NCBI GenBank assembly: GCA_030248215.1
Contig: JASANG010000406.1
Coordinates: 62,001-126,000 of the forward strand
DNA length: 64,000 bases
Source of the DNA: Enoplolaimus lenunculus
Lineage: Eukaryota > Nematoda > Enoplea > Enoplida > Thoracostomopsidae
Reading direction: 5' to 3'
Shown here: positions 33,428 through 45,900 of the stretch, one piece after another
Position numbering within the stretch: position 1 is the first letter of the stretch
How the letters are laid out: every line of letters begins with the position of its first letter
Notes under the pieces: generated by a model
What the model saw: only the letters and a program-made list of their open reading frames with translations
What the model was told of the DNA's origin: nothing
Database searches by the model: none
Program-made: the position numbers and the translations under genes

Positions 33428-33719
33428 TGCCTTATAAGAACCTCAATATTGCAGTCCTGTATCATAGGTGTTGCATGTTTTACTGCTGCTGCATATAAAG
33501 ACACCACATATGCATCAGTGTTTTAACCGATGTGCAGAATCTGTGACATGCGGATGTATGGAGGCAAATAATAACCTCATGCTGATGCTGTACATCGGTA
33601 AAAACACTGCTGAATATGTAGTGCCTTCATATGCAGCAGCAGTAAACATTGAAGAACCAAGAGTAAAACATGGAAGAACCAAGATACATGTGTATAATGT
33701 TGAGGTTCTTATAAGGCAT
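33428..33719. repeat. Foldback repeat with arms of about 110-130 bp
   Basis: The left arm gccttataagaacctcaat...tgctgctgcat...gatgtgcag is mirrored at the right by ctgtacatcgg...atgcagcagcagtaaac...gaggttcttataaggc. The loop is about 55 bp around 33560. Confidence 0.7.
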
Positions 33720-33748
33720 AAAAACAGAAAAACTCAGCAGTTGATTGT

Positions 33749-33885
33749 GAGGCGGTGTGGCCCAGTGGATAGCACGCTGGACTGAAAAATCTGTCGACCG
33801 AGTTCGAAACCAATTGGGAGCGTCCCTCATTTTCAGCCGCTGAGAACTAAAAACTGAAAGACTGCCTTACCCTAACCTACCCAAC
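33749..33885 (+). repeat. tRNA-derived SINE, copy A
   Basis: A box gtggcccagtggatagcacg, B box gagttcgaaacc, then a tail gagcgtccctcattttcagc. It is repeated at 34179. Confidence 0.7.
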
Positions 33886-34178
33886 TAATCACATGGTGAC
33901 CACGATGGGACCGCAATGGCAAAACTGCCGCGGTAGAACCCAAAACACATAACGTTGGCGGTCAAGGGGCGACCTTGTAGAAAAACCGGGGGATGTGACA
34001 TGCGGATGTATGGAGGCAAATAATAACCTCATGCTGATGCTGTACATCGGTAAAAACACTGCTGAATATGTAGTGCCTTCATATGCAGCAGCAGTAAACA
34101 TTGAAGAACCAAGATACATGTGTATAATGTTGAGGTTCTTATAAGGCACAAAAACAGAAAAAATCAGCAGTTGATTGT

Positions 34179-34317
34179 GAGGCGGCGTGGCTCAGTGGAT
34201 AGCACGCTGGACTGAAAAAACAGTCGACCGAGTTCGAAACCAATTGGGAGCGTCCCTCATTTTCAGCTGCTGAGAACTAAAAACTGACAGACTGTCGTAC
34301 CCTAGCCTACCCAACAT
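34179..34317 (+). repeat. tRNA-derived SINE, copy B
   Basis: The same as copy A with a few substitutions (gtggctcagtggatagcacg). It was duplicated together with its flank, not inserted independently. Confidence 0.7.
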
Positions 34318-34675
34318 AACGTTTTATTTTGCCTCCATGCATCCGCATGATTCTCAAGTGTAAAAATTTAAAACCACCATGTGACATTGATCTTGCCTCT
34401 CAACGCAAGGTCTCCTGGCGCTGGTACTCGGAATAACACCCGAAGCTTTTGAAGTTTCAAAGAACATGTTCTTAATAAATGCACAATAATTCTACTAAAA
34501 TTCTACTAGCTTAACAATTAATCAGTAGTTGCATACTAAATGCTGCTCACCTCAGGTTTCTGTTAAAACATGTGTACGATTTTGTTTTGGTATTTGTCGT
34601 TAGAAGCTGGTAAAATATATTGAACGTCTTGTTAAACTTTCATTGTATGACACATATTATGTTTGAAGAAACAAG

Positions 34676-34845
34676 GCCCATCTAAAGATCAGGGGGGAAC
34701 GTTTTTCTGTGAGACTAGAAAATAGTAAACTTAAGCTTTAACCTATTTTTTGCTTAGGTTTACGCTTAATAGGCTTCGCGAAATGCCTATTCTTTACGCT
34801 TAGGCTTTGGCTTCTAGGAATATGCTTATAATACTGTCCCGCCCC
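34676..34845. mobile_element. Single copy of the aaagatcagggg/TTAGGC-like element
   Basis: It starts ggcccatctaaagatcaggg, continues gtaaacttaagctttaacc and degenerate cttagg hexamers, and ends ggaatatgcttataatactg. This is the compact form of the elements expanded at 6051 and 16566. Confidence 0.65.
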
Positions 34846-35370
34846 GCCCCTGCTTGGCGAGCAACAAAACGGTCCGAAAGCAGAACCGAAGATACACTCA
34901 GCAAAAGTTATACATAAAACCGAATCCAGTGGCGCTAGAATAAAAAAGTTCAACTTGTAAGCACAAAAATATAGCTCAATTTTCCAACCAAAAACTAAAT
35001 GATTGGCACAGCTCTTATCAGAATGAGATATTTGGTTCTTCCTCTGTGCACGCGAACATCATTGAAATTGAAATTCTAATGTGTAAAACACACCGTTTAT
35101 ATAAGGCACAAATGCAGCAGCTTATGAAACGTGCCATAAATCATGGAGTGTGGAACAAATTGAGCATTTTGGAAATGCATGCTCAATTGAAAAAAATCAG
35201 TTAGGATAATATGCCAATTTTTCTTAAATTTTCGAATGATTAAAGTTTTCATTAATACGGAAAATACGAAAAATTCCGATGAAAAATACCGCATTCATAG
35301 CCAGAAGTGAAAAATACTGGATTTCGCTACCTAGGCCGGAATAGCGGTTGCACTGTTAATTGGCGGTACG

Positions 35371-35747
35371 TTGTTCTGCATATTAGGTTCGTTTATTCGT
35401 CAGCTTATATGTTTTCACCAAGGTGCAACCGGAGGTCAAATATAGCGCATCCTCGCTGGAGTTTCGGATTGAATTCGCACCTGTTAATGCAGTTGCAAGT
35501 CGCTTGAATTTCTTGCACCTGCAGTTTGATTGATCAATCGGCATATTTCTGGTGATACATTGTTCTGCATATTCGGTTTGTTTATTCGTCAGCTAATTGT
35601 TTTCACCAGTTTGCATCCGGAGGTGAAAAATAGCGCAACCTCGCTGGAGTTTCGGATTGAATTCGCACCTGTTAATGCAGTTGCAAGTCGCTTAAATTTC
35701 TTGCTCCTGCAGTTTGATTGGTCAATCGGAATATTTCTTTGAAAATA
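35371..35747. repeat. 188-bp tandem duplication upstream of the Ig receptor
   Basis: Two adjacent units start with ttgttctgcatatt at 35371 and 35560. Both contain ctcgctggagtttcggattg and gttgcaagtcgctt. About 90 percent alike by eye. Confidence 0.88.
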
Positions 35748-36552
35748 CTAGCAGCTGCATGTATTTCGTGCAATTTGCAACTGCGAGTTCTCGCTGCAAA
35801 AACTTGCTCGTGTGAATGGGGCACAAAATGTTAGCCTGAAAGACTAGAGTGCTTAAGCTATTTTTTCTGTAAAATTCAATTTCCTTGCTGGCAAAACATA
35901 TACAACATGTTTTAAAATTTCGGACGCAATCTGTTACCGTTCCCCTTATTTTAGCAACCCTACACTCTGGTCTGTAGGCAAAAATATTTATCTTTGACCT
36001 TTATGTATTTACACACAGTCAATCACTGATCAGTAAATTTTGTGCATGAGTTTCATCGTAAATCAAAAACTCATTGGTCAGGTATGACCTTGTATTAAAG
36101 TGCACCCCAAGTCGATTTGATGCTGTTTGGGAAACTATTTCTATTCACCAATATAAGTTAATAAAAGTGATAATCTAGCTAGTGATTATAAAGTTCTGGT
36201 AAGTTTGTTTGGATTAGTTTGAAAATATTGGATGGTTGACTGCCCAAAGAGTGTGGATTATATTAGTCCATTACACTGCTATCCACTTATACATCTGTGA
36301 CAAGTGTCAAGCAGCGCCAAAGTATTTGGTTGGATTGTACCACAAAACGAATTATTTCACGAAGACATTCCATTTACAAATTGTAGCTTGTGCTAGTCTT
36401 AATAGTTACGGGGAAGTAGAAAATCAGTCTAAAATATGCTACATTTTGTACAGATTCAGTGGTTGAAAAGATGTACCTAACATGAACCCTGGTCATAGTT
36501 TAACGATTTTTAGAAACCCAATCCAATTGCAAAACGTTTCGATACATTAAAA

Positions 36553-36994
36553 ATGCAGCTCCAATCCAGTCAGTATGCAGCGTTTGACTATATGGCGGTT
36601 TTGACTGCTTGTTTGATATTTAGATCCAGTGAGGCAGGAAGTAGTGTATATAAATCGTTATCAAATTTAAATTTTATTGCATATAGTTGTTGCGCCATGT
36701 CAGTTTCAAGTCAGTGTGAAAAGTTGCCATCAGAATGTAGTGAACATATGAGTTATATTGATGGTCAATTTGTGACAGAGCAATCCGTTATGTCATGTGC
36801 GACAAATTCTTATTCCACTGAACGTATTGCTGCGGTAACCAGCTGTTCATATTCTCCGCGAACAACTGCTAAAACCGTATTGGAGCAGAACATTCGCAGT
36901 GGAAGTAAATCAAATCGTTTTAGTCTTTCAACGTCTTCCGATACGCTGCTATTTCACTTTACTGCTTTCTGTGTGTCATTGATCAGAATTTCAG
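36553..36994 (+). CDS. Ig receptor exon 1 (N-terminus, tentative)
   Basis: An open frame of 147 codons from an ATG preceded by in-frame TAG, ending ATTTCAG|gtaaga, phase 1, which fits exon 2. The encoded sequence is Ser/Thr-rich with no domain; MAVLTACLIF near residue 14 and LLFHFTAFCVSLIRIS at the end are hydrophobic. A later start or an upstream exon is possible. Confidence 0.55.
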
Positions 36995-39900
36995 GTAAGA
37001 AAACATATATAAGTTGTAGGTACGTGTCGCGCTGATAATGTACGGTAAATTTAATTGGAAAATTCGATATTGTTATCTAAATTTTATCGATGTCATTCTT
37101 TAACTTTAAAAACTAATAAAAATGTGGATATTTCTATGTTTTTCGTTCGAAAGCACTATTATACAATCATAAATTATAATTATTAATGCTGCGAATATAA
37201 CGTATGTGTACTTGGGATGTTCCGATTAATCGGCATCGATAATAATCGGTACTTATCGTGAGTCGGCATGGGCATTGCAAAAATTCCCGAGTCTTTGTCG
37301 GAACTTTTTGCACATATAACAGTCAGTTGGAACGCTATCAGTTTCATTTCTGGGCGCATATTAGCGTGTGGTCAGAAAAAGTGTTATCTCTTTTGCGTTT
37401 GTGTTTGAAAAAATATATAATGATGTAATGTAGTACTCTATCTGTTTATCAATCATGATTTACTGTAGTTCGAATCGGCATCGGTTCGGCATCTGCAAAA
37501 TTTCAAAATAAATTCGGGATCGACAAAATTTCAGAACAAAATCGGTATCGGCAAAAATTTTGGCATCGGCACATCCCTAATGTGTACGTTGTGCGCATAT
37601 ATTATAATTATTTTTGATTTTAAAGTTGTGTAGTTGTTGGAATATTCACCCATCAGGCCGAAAAATCACCCAAGTTGTATGCTGGTACTGAGCGCACATA
37701 TCAGCTGATATTGTTTTAGAAACGGAAACGCATAAATCCAAACGTTGCAAATTGTGCTTACTCGATTGTGCTTTCAACAGAACTCTCAATCAGTAAACGG
37801 GATGGCACCAGGGTGCAACCGGAATTACAATTTACCGGAACCGGAACCGGAATTTGAAAATTTTACCGGAACCGGAACCGGAGAGTGAAAAATGCATTTC
37901 ACCAAAAATTTCATTTTAATCGTATTTTTTGCTCTATTATTTCTGAAACAACCTCAGTCGAACATAGGTATTTATTTTATCTGTTATATTTTAGATTTTC
38001 ATCATCGACTGAAGTGATATCCACCATCAATGGCTTATATTCGGAGTACAAGTGGCTTTCAAAAGAGATTTTAAAAAATTAGCAAAGTTAAGAAAACGGC
38101 CAAATTATAATACCGGAATTTTTAAATCCGGTAAAAATTTACCGGAACCGGAACCGGAAGGTGAAAAAATGCTGGAACCGGAACCGGAATTCCGGTTGCA
38201 CCCTGGATGGCACTAAATAATTTGTTTCAGATTATTCGCACAATAACGACGTACAAAACTAAACTAATACCATTTTATTATTCCAGCAAAGCTACTTTTT
38301 TCACAAACAGTACGTAATTATTTGGTGCCCGACCTCCTGAGATTTATGACCCGAAACAAAAAAATATTGGCTTATTTATATATAGCAAGCAACTTAATTG
38401 TTTAAAACGTAAAGATACGTGTATTGGCGAACATTGTTGAATTCGGCTTGTTCACAACCGAATCTCAGCTGCCAATTTTTGTCAAATCCAAACTTTTGTA
38501 AATCGGAATCGGATTCTGAGGTACAAATTTTGTGACTGTACGGATAATTTTTATTGTATTGACAAATATAATGTTGGTTTGGGGGTGACTGTTGGCTTGC
38601 AACAATTTTGAAAAAGTCTCATGAACAAATTGGCGATGATTTTTGTTTCTGTAACGCTAAACTACAATCAATTATTGATAAGCTAACTCATCGAAAGCAA
38701 TTTAATAGAATTTCCGGTTGGTTGCACACTGGCTTCTGTATATACGTATGTTTATATTTTAAAAACATTGAAAACGTAATGAAAGCTCAAATACGTATCG
38801 CAGCTAAGAATGTCAAGTTCAAGTTTGCAAGAAAGTTTAATTAATACTGGAACTGGATGGCGAAAATTACCGAAGTTTTGTATATACCGGAACCTCAGTT
38901 CCGGTGAACAGGAACAGGAATTGAATTTTTTGTGAAACAGGAGCCGGAATTTTAAATATTTTTCATCACCTTGTAGCCTTGTACTACCTTTTACTATATA
39001 TTTAAATAGTAGCCAAAAAATGCTTTAAGCAAATTTTCAGCAAGTTCATCAAGAAGTTATCGAAAACACATTCGATTTTAGGTTAACTGTTTATTGACAA
39101 AACTGAACTAATTGCAAAAGCACTCGTTTCGTACGAAAAATTTTTTCAAAGCTAAAGTTCATAATATTTAAATGATTACGAATAATTTGCCACGAAACCG
39201 TAGAAATTCCGGTCGGTACAGGAATTCCGGCGGAACCCTTTCAGGTACGTCCGGGCTGTCATAAAGCGATAGTCTCCAGTCAGTGTTAAAAACGTGCTGA
39301 GTTTCAAATTTTTGTTGTCTCCCATCCGCAGCGCTTGAGTTTTTGAATTCATAGTTCCGAATCCGATTGCGCTATAAATCGGAATCGACATACGGAAAAA
39401 TACATTCACGAAAACTCAGGATATCACATCAAAACCTGTTACAATAGAAAACGGACTGACCAATGCTTCACCAACAGTTTTACACAGGCACCGTTCTTGT
39501 TTATTTGAGGTGAAACGTAAACAGCGCTGCAAGCTAAATTTTTGAGACGTACTCACACAAAATGCTTGTGATTCAGCTAAATTTCTATGGATAACATAAA
39601 ATTATAAATTTGTAAGCTTGGGACCTTCACCTTTCCAATTATTCACAGAATGATTTCTGGCGGGCGTGGCGGGGACGTACGCTACCCCAACCCCTCTGCA
39701 TTCGTTATGCTTGCAATGACGGCAATACTACTTTAACCACTTGTGTATAATGTATATAATGTTTATGTATTAATGAGTAATATATAAACTTGTGTCTACT
39801 GCTGAATGTTGTCCGTTTATACGTTGAATGGTTGCTATGGCTAATGTGTAACCGCTTATGTTCACATGAGCAAATCCAAATATTTGGATTGATCGTGCGT

Positions 39901-42900
39901 AGTTATATCACTCTATGCAAAGTTGTTTATTTATGTTGGCTAAGTTCGATGCGCTTTACCGGTCTTACACATCACAAGACTTCACAATTAAGTGGTGCGG
40001 AAGTGTTTTATTTTGCCAACGTAGCAGTTTTTGCTATTGAAACGATTGTTGAAAAATGAAACGTGAAGTCGAACCAAACTTTGCTATTTCATATACGTAT
40101 ATGTCGTTGGCCAATCTGCTATTTGAATTGATTGCACTTTGACATTGGATAAACTGCTACTGAAGTTGTAAACCAATCAGATTTGCATACGTATTTGGTC
40201 ACACGCAATATCGTTATCCAGTCGGCGTTGATTTTATATCACAGTTGTTTTGCTACATCTCGCAATCGGTATTTGGCTTAGGCTAAACTGCAATTTGCTT
40301 AGAATAGCAGATTGGCCTTGGCCAATTGGTAATTGGCTGGAATAGCACGTTGGTGTACGACATATACATACACTGTAGGTAACGTAAAAACGAATACAAT
40401 TATATTATATATTATTTACGTATATATAAGTTTTATAAATCTCTTGCATGACCAAAACACCAGATTCTTGTTCTCGGCTTTGTAAGACGCATCGAGTCAA
40501 TTAAAGCTTACAGCGAAAAATGAAAAATTTAATACCGGTTGGCCCCAGAAGTCATCTGTCGGTGCTGGTACCGGTCAGTTAGAATGTTATGGATAACTGT
40601 ATAAACTGCATTTACATAAGGGAGCCATCAAAATTTCTGTTCCGGAATTGCAGAATGCAGGAACCGGAATTTATTATGGTGTTCTGCTAAAAATCATTTA
40701 AACATTAAAAGATTTGTAGCTGCTAAACAGGGTTAAACCGAAATTCATGTTCCAGTCTTAATTCCTGCTAAAATTCAATTCCTATTCTTGTTTCTGTTCA
40801 TGCATTCAAAGACGCAGGAACCGGATTTGTTACGGTTTCGTATCAGATTATTCATAATCATTTATATAATTGGTGGAAACTTTGTTTTTGAACAATTACG
40901 TATTTCGAAATGAGTTGATTTGCAAATAGTTCTATTTTTAATAAGCAACTCTTTGTGATATGTTTTCGCAAAACTTGATGACGAGATAGCTGAAAATTCG
41001 CTTATGCCATTTTTCGGTAGGTTTTCTAAAACAAGTCCAACAGTAATTAAGGGTTGGAAAAGATTTTAAATATTGCGGTTCCTGTTTGAACAACCATGCA
41101 CAATACGCATGTGTCTAAATTTTTTTTGATTGGCGCAGTAGAAGCGTTTTTTCAGCAGTTTTGGCGCAAGCCAAAAAAATGAAAAACACCCTCCCTGAGA
41201 ACAATCCAATCAATGTTACACCTTTATTGATATTTAATGCAGTTATTAGGCGAGAAAAATTGCCCTGCTCAAGTGGTGTTCGATGTTTTAAAAGCAAGTT
41301 TGAACGATTATGACGCGGTTTGCATATTGTTCTAATTCTTCGAGACAATAGGTACGTATGTACGTCACCGTGTTAATAGCTATTGTATTAATCCTAACAA
41401 GTTTGTATACGTTGTGTGATTATGTTTTGCAGTACAGTTAATGTGTGAATTTTGTCTTCCAGCCCAGTTCAGCTTACAGCTTATTATTGAATTCAGCGTT
41501 TGTTAGACGTTAAAGTTGACTGTATTTCGTAGACCTTGTACAGTAACAGATTAAGCATTTTGTGACAGGAGGGAGAGATATACTTATGTAGTGAAACAAA
41601 GCTTGTGAGTGAGATGCTAACAAAAATATATATACATTTAACTTAATACAAAAATTGGGCGGTGAACCCTGTGGGGGGTACCTTGGGCTGTGAACCTTGT
41701 GGGTGGTAACTTGGGCTGGGCCCACGTTTCGATCTGTCAGACTTGCTTTTTGAGTGATTTTACATACACGAGGAATGTTTAAGAACACTGTATACGTACG
41801 TAGTAGGAAAGTGTATAAATTAGCTACGGTTTGTTTACTTTTAGTAAGCGCTGTGCTGTATTTACTACATACGCACGTATATATATAATATGTAGTCTGA
41901 TCGACGTTGTATGTACATTTAGCGTTTTACAAGGTTCGCTTGACAGGGTAAATAATCTATTGAGGTGATGAACGTCCGTCTCGGGGGCCATCTCCAGCTG
42001 TTTGCAAGCAGCTGTATAAAGCCAAGTATTTATTTGTATTTTGCGGTCGATCGATGTTTTTGAAGAAGCCTGGGGTTTTAATTGGGGAAAATTTGAATTC
42101 AGGGGCTAAGTATTTGTTGCAAAAACATATTTAGCGTCCACACCTCATTGTTGATTGTCTAGAATTAGGTAGCCAATGTATCGATTTGTTTTCTGGCCAA
42201 ATTAAATGGAATACGGTCATTCGGTTTGCTTCTGACCTGTAGTTGTGTGGGGTTTGTTTTTTTAAAATGAATATGTCGTAAGGCAATTTGCTTTCCAGGC
42301 CAATTACTAATTGGCTTTGACCAATCGGCTATTTTATGCAATAGCAGTTTGGCCTTGGCTCTAAACTGCTATTGAACTTATAGATGATTGAGATTTGATT
42401 ATTTGGGTAGACACGCAATGCCGTTAACCAATCAGCTTTAGTCTTACATCACTGTTGTTTTGCGCCATTTCACAATCGCTATTCGGTCACGGCCAAACTG
42501 CTTCTGAATTGCAAATTGGCCTACGGCAAATATATACATGAAATTAGTTTTTTTAAACAATCACTAATCAGCTACTGTTGAGGGTTCGATCGAATAATAA
42601 ATTTATGGGAGCAGTAACTAGATGTTAACAGGGTATAGTACTAAATATTATGACACACTGTTTAAAGTGTATCGTTCGCACATAAGCACTATTAAGCATG
42701 ATGTTTATTAAACGAAAGCATGTGTTAGCTTGGAGTTTTGATTTAAGTTCAATGTGACAAAAATGTTAGCTTTTTGTTTGCCAGCAAATGTAATCGGAGT
42801 AATAGAAGATTGTTTTATAGTATTCACAGTCACAAACGTAATTATCCGATCCGGCAGGTTTATATCGGGTAGAACCAACCAATGTATATTGTTTTTTGGT

Positions 42901-45900
42901 GGATATTTAACCGAAACCGGATATACGGCTGCTGTCTGATGCAGTTCCAATATTTTTTTATTTAGAACGCCAATTTTCAACGCTAACAACGACAAATATG
43001 CCGCGGAAGTAGTTTGTTTTACGCATGAAAAAAGAATTTTTATTTTGTTCATTCATATTTTATTTAGTATATATGGTGTATATATGAATGTATATATGCA
43101 CATACATATTAACATTTTTGTGTATATATAGTTGTTCGTATATATATGTTTATTATATGTGCTATATATATTCATTGTTATGTGTCTGATGTTTAGTTCC
43201 AAGTTTGAGTTGTAACGAGCTGTAACTTTTAAGGTTAACTGTTTGAAAATTATACTGCACTGCGTGTTGTTCTGAAATTGTAGAGTGGTACTAAAATATA
43301 CGTATATATCCAAGGTTTTAATGAAGATTATGGATATGTGTAGTGCTAATAGTAAAAATAATAATAATAAAAATAATAATAGTAATACTAATACTAATAA
43401 TAGTAATAATAATAATAGTAATAATAATAATAGTAATTACATTATTAATAATAATGGTAGGTTGCCTAATTGTTGTTGTATTTTGTTTGTAAATTGTATG
43501 TGGACTGTAATAATTTATGTCGGTATACCGTTTCAGAAACGGAATAGGAATTGTTTATTTCGTTTTTATGGGTATAACATGTTCCTTAATACGTAATTCT
43601 GCTGTTTTTATCCTTTATAGTTCTGATGCCGGCGTAAAGTTACGATTCCGATTGAATTGAGTTGCTTTTAGCACCCTGTTATGTCATGTGTACATGTATA
43701 TATTTGTCTCAGTTAGCAATTGTACAGTCCGAAGCACTAAGTTCGTTACGGATCAGTTGTCAACTGGAACAAATATGTAATGTAGGTGTTGTTTGGACAT
43801 GGTCGCCCAATAGTGTCCTAAAGCCTGTGAATAAATCTGATCATAATCCTAAGTCTAAGCGTAGCATCGTGATGTGTATTGAATTGTCGGGTCGATGATG
43901 ATATTTTGGATTACAAGTTGTCGGGCGACGACTTGTCGTGATACCTCCAAAACGTTGAATCATAAGTCGATCAACATATTGCGTTACACAATACACAAAT
44001 AATTTCATCATTTTATTTTACAGCCACATCCCTGGCTTCCGTACCGTTTCCTACGTTGATACTTGTGACAACGCTTTGTCTCACATCGTCCGCTACGAAT
44101 GGTGTCAGCAGTCAGTCGTTATCGGCTGGTACTTCAACGGCGTCGGACGTGACCAACAGTGAATATTTTAAATCACAACCCAACCGGGACCCGTACTATG
44201 TTCGCGAAGGCAATTCAGGACCAACGCTGATGTGTTCAGTGCAAACTCGGTACGCGCAGGAGCCATACATTTTAAACTGGATCCAAATTGGAAGTGCACG
44301 CAAGTCACCGCGGTGAGTTGTTTTTAATACTATTTGTGCTTCTTCTATTGTTTTTAGTCTTCGTCTCAGTAGAAAAAATACCGCGAAATAATTTTGATTG
44401 ACCGTGGCAACCACGGCGCAACCAGAATTCCGATTCGGATTAGAATTCCGATTCCGATTAGACTTCCGATTCGGATTAGAATTCCGATTCCGATTAGAAT
44501 TTTGATTCAAAACGAGTTCCAATTTCGAGTCTGATTCCGATTGCACAATTAATCGGAATTGGGATTTGGAAATTTTACTTTTAATCGCACTTGTGAATTG
44601 TTGCACGTTTCATACAAATTCTGTATTATTTTCAATGAAATTCTTTTCGATGAGTTAATTTATCAATAATATTGATTGACGTTTAGCTTTATAGAACCAG
44701 AAATCATCACCAACTTGTTAATGTCATATTTTTGAAAATTATTGCAAGCCAACAGAAACCCTAAATCAGTAATATATTTGTCAATACAAATTATCCGTAC
44801 AGTCACTAAATTTCTAGTTCTGAGTCTGATTCCGATTCCGGTATAATCCAGACTGGCTGCATTTGAGAGACCCTACTTTGACGTCCGGCGCCGTCCGTTA
44901 CCGTCCGGCACTGTGTAATCGCAACGCACATATGTTATTGCAGTAAACAATAAAACATACCACGTACTTTTGCGCGACTCAAATGCCTTAAACAGTGCGA
45001 TCCGCTTAATATCCGGTTCGTGTAAAAATTCCCTGTCCGGTTCCGTTATCCGGCAATATAATGTTCGGTCGCACCACCATTACATCGTGTGAAAATTGAG
45101 ATGTGATATGCGCAAGCTATTGTCGAAAATGTATTAAGCATACATATATTTGATTCGATTGTTAATTTATTGCGTGGACCTTGTGTCGTTTTTTCGAAAT
45201 TCGCTGATTTAATTTATAGACGACGATCAGAAATAATCTACGTATTTATTGTGATTTTGCCGACTGCTTTTCAGTATCATAACTACCGGAGAAGAAAATC
45301 GTACGCCTGATTTGTACGAGCTTGATCGGACGAGTTGCTCTGGTTGTTACAATTTACGCATCAAATCAGTGTCATACGAACGCGACAATGGCCGTTTTGT
45401 GTGTCAAATACAAGGGCCTGGTGACTTTTTCAAGGCGTCTCGCGAAGCAGTGGTTACCGTACTTGGTAAGTCGTTTTGTTTTTAACGTTAACGACAGCGC
45501 TGTCTAGACTTCACACGATTTTGAGGTTCAGAAGATCTGGCGATTTTTGGGTAAGGGTACTTATCGGTTTGAAAGTTTACGTTTTCTTGGTAGCGGATTT
45601 AATCCAAGGAACCACCCTAGCCTGGCACCCCGTCCCGCCCGCAGGAACCAAAACCAGGAGTTTGTAATAAGGTTTAGCACTGAAATGGCGAAAAACTCGC
45701 ACGACAGTTTTCACATTCAAAATGTTCGGTAAAATGTACCTGGACATATATGTGCAGTAATTGCAAACCATTTTGTATCGCGGAAACTTATGCATACTGT
45801 TTTGTAATCTAAAAACTTTCACATATACTGTTCTGCTATTTAAACATTGGCCCTCGTACAGTCCCCTCGCAAGCTTAGGCTTAGGCTTCGAAAAAGGCTT

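Larger units (their letters stand above)
33544..34317. repeat. Direct duplication of a block with a SINE (two copies 452 bp apart)
   Basis: 33544-33885 and 33996-34317 are nearly identical, beginning tgacatgcggatgtatggag and ending cctacccaac. Copy 1 has a 22-bp internal repeat (gaagaaccaagagtaaaaca) that copy 2 lacks. Each copy ends with the SINE described next. Confidence 0.9.
32648..36552. other. Head-to-head interval between DNMBP and the Ig receptor
   Basis: 3.9 kb between two divergent start codons. No exon was recognised. It holds tRNA-like sequences, a foldback repeat, a 452-bp-spaced duplication and a 188-bp tandem duplication, listed separately. Promoters for both genes are expected here, but no core element can be assigned from sequence. 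Confidence 0.6.
36995..44023. other. Ig receptor intron 1 (7 kb)
   Basis: It contains two clean hAT-like MITEs, a pair of related 260-bp repeats and an AAT array (listed), plus scattered ggaaccgg fragments near 38880-38960 and 40640-40830. No additional exon is supported. If exon 1 is wrong, the true first exon could lie here. Confidence 0.6.
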
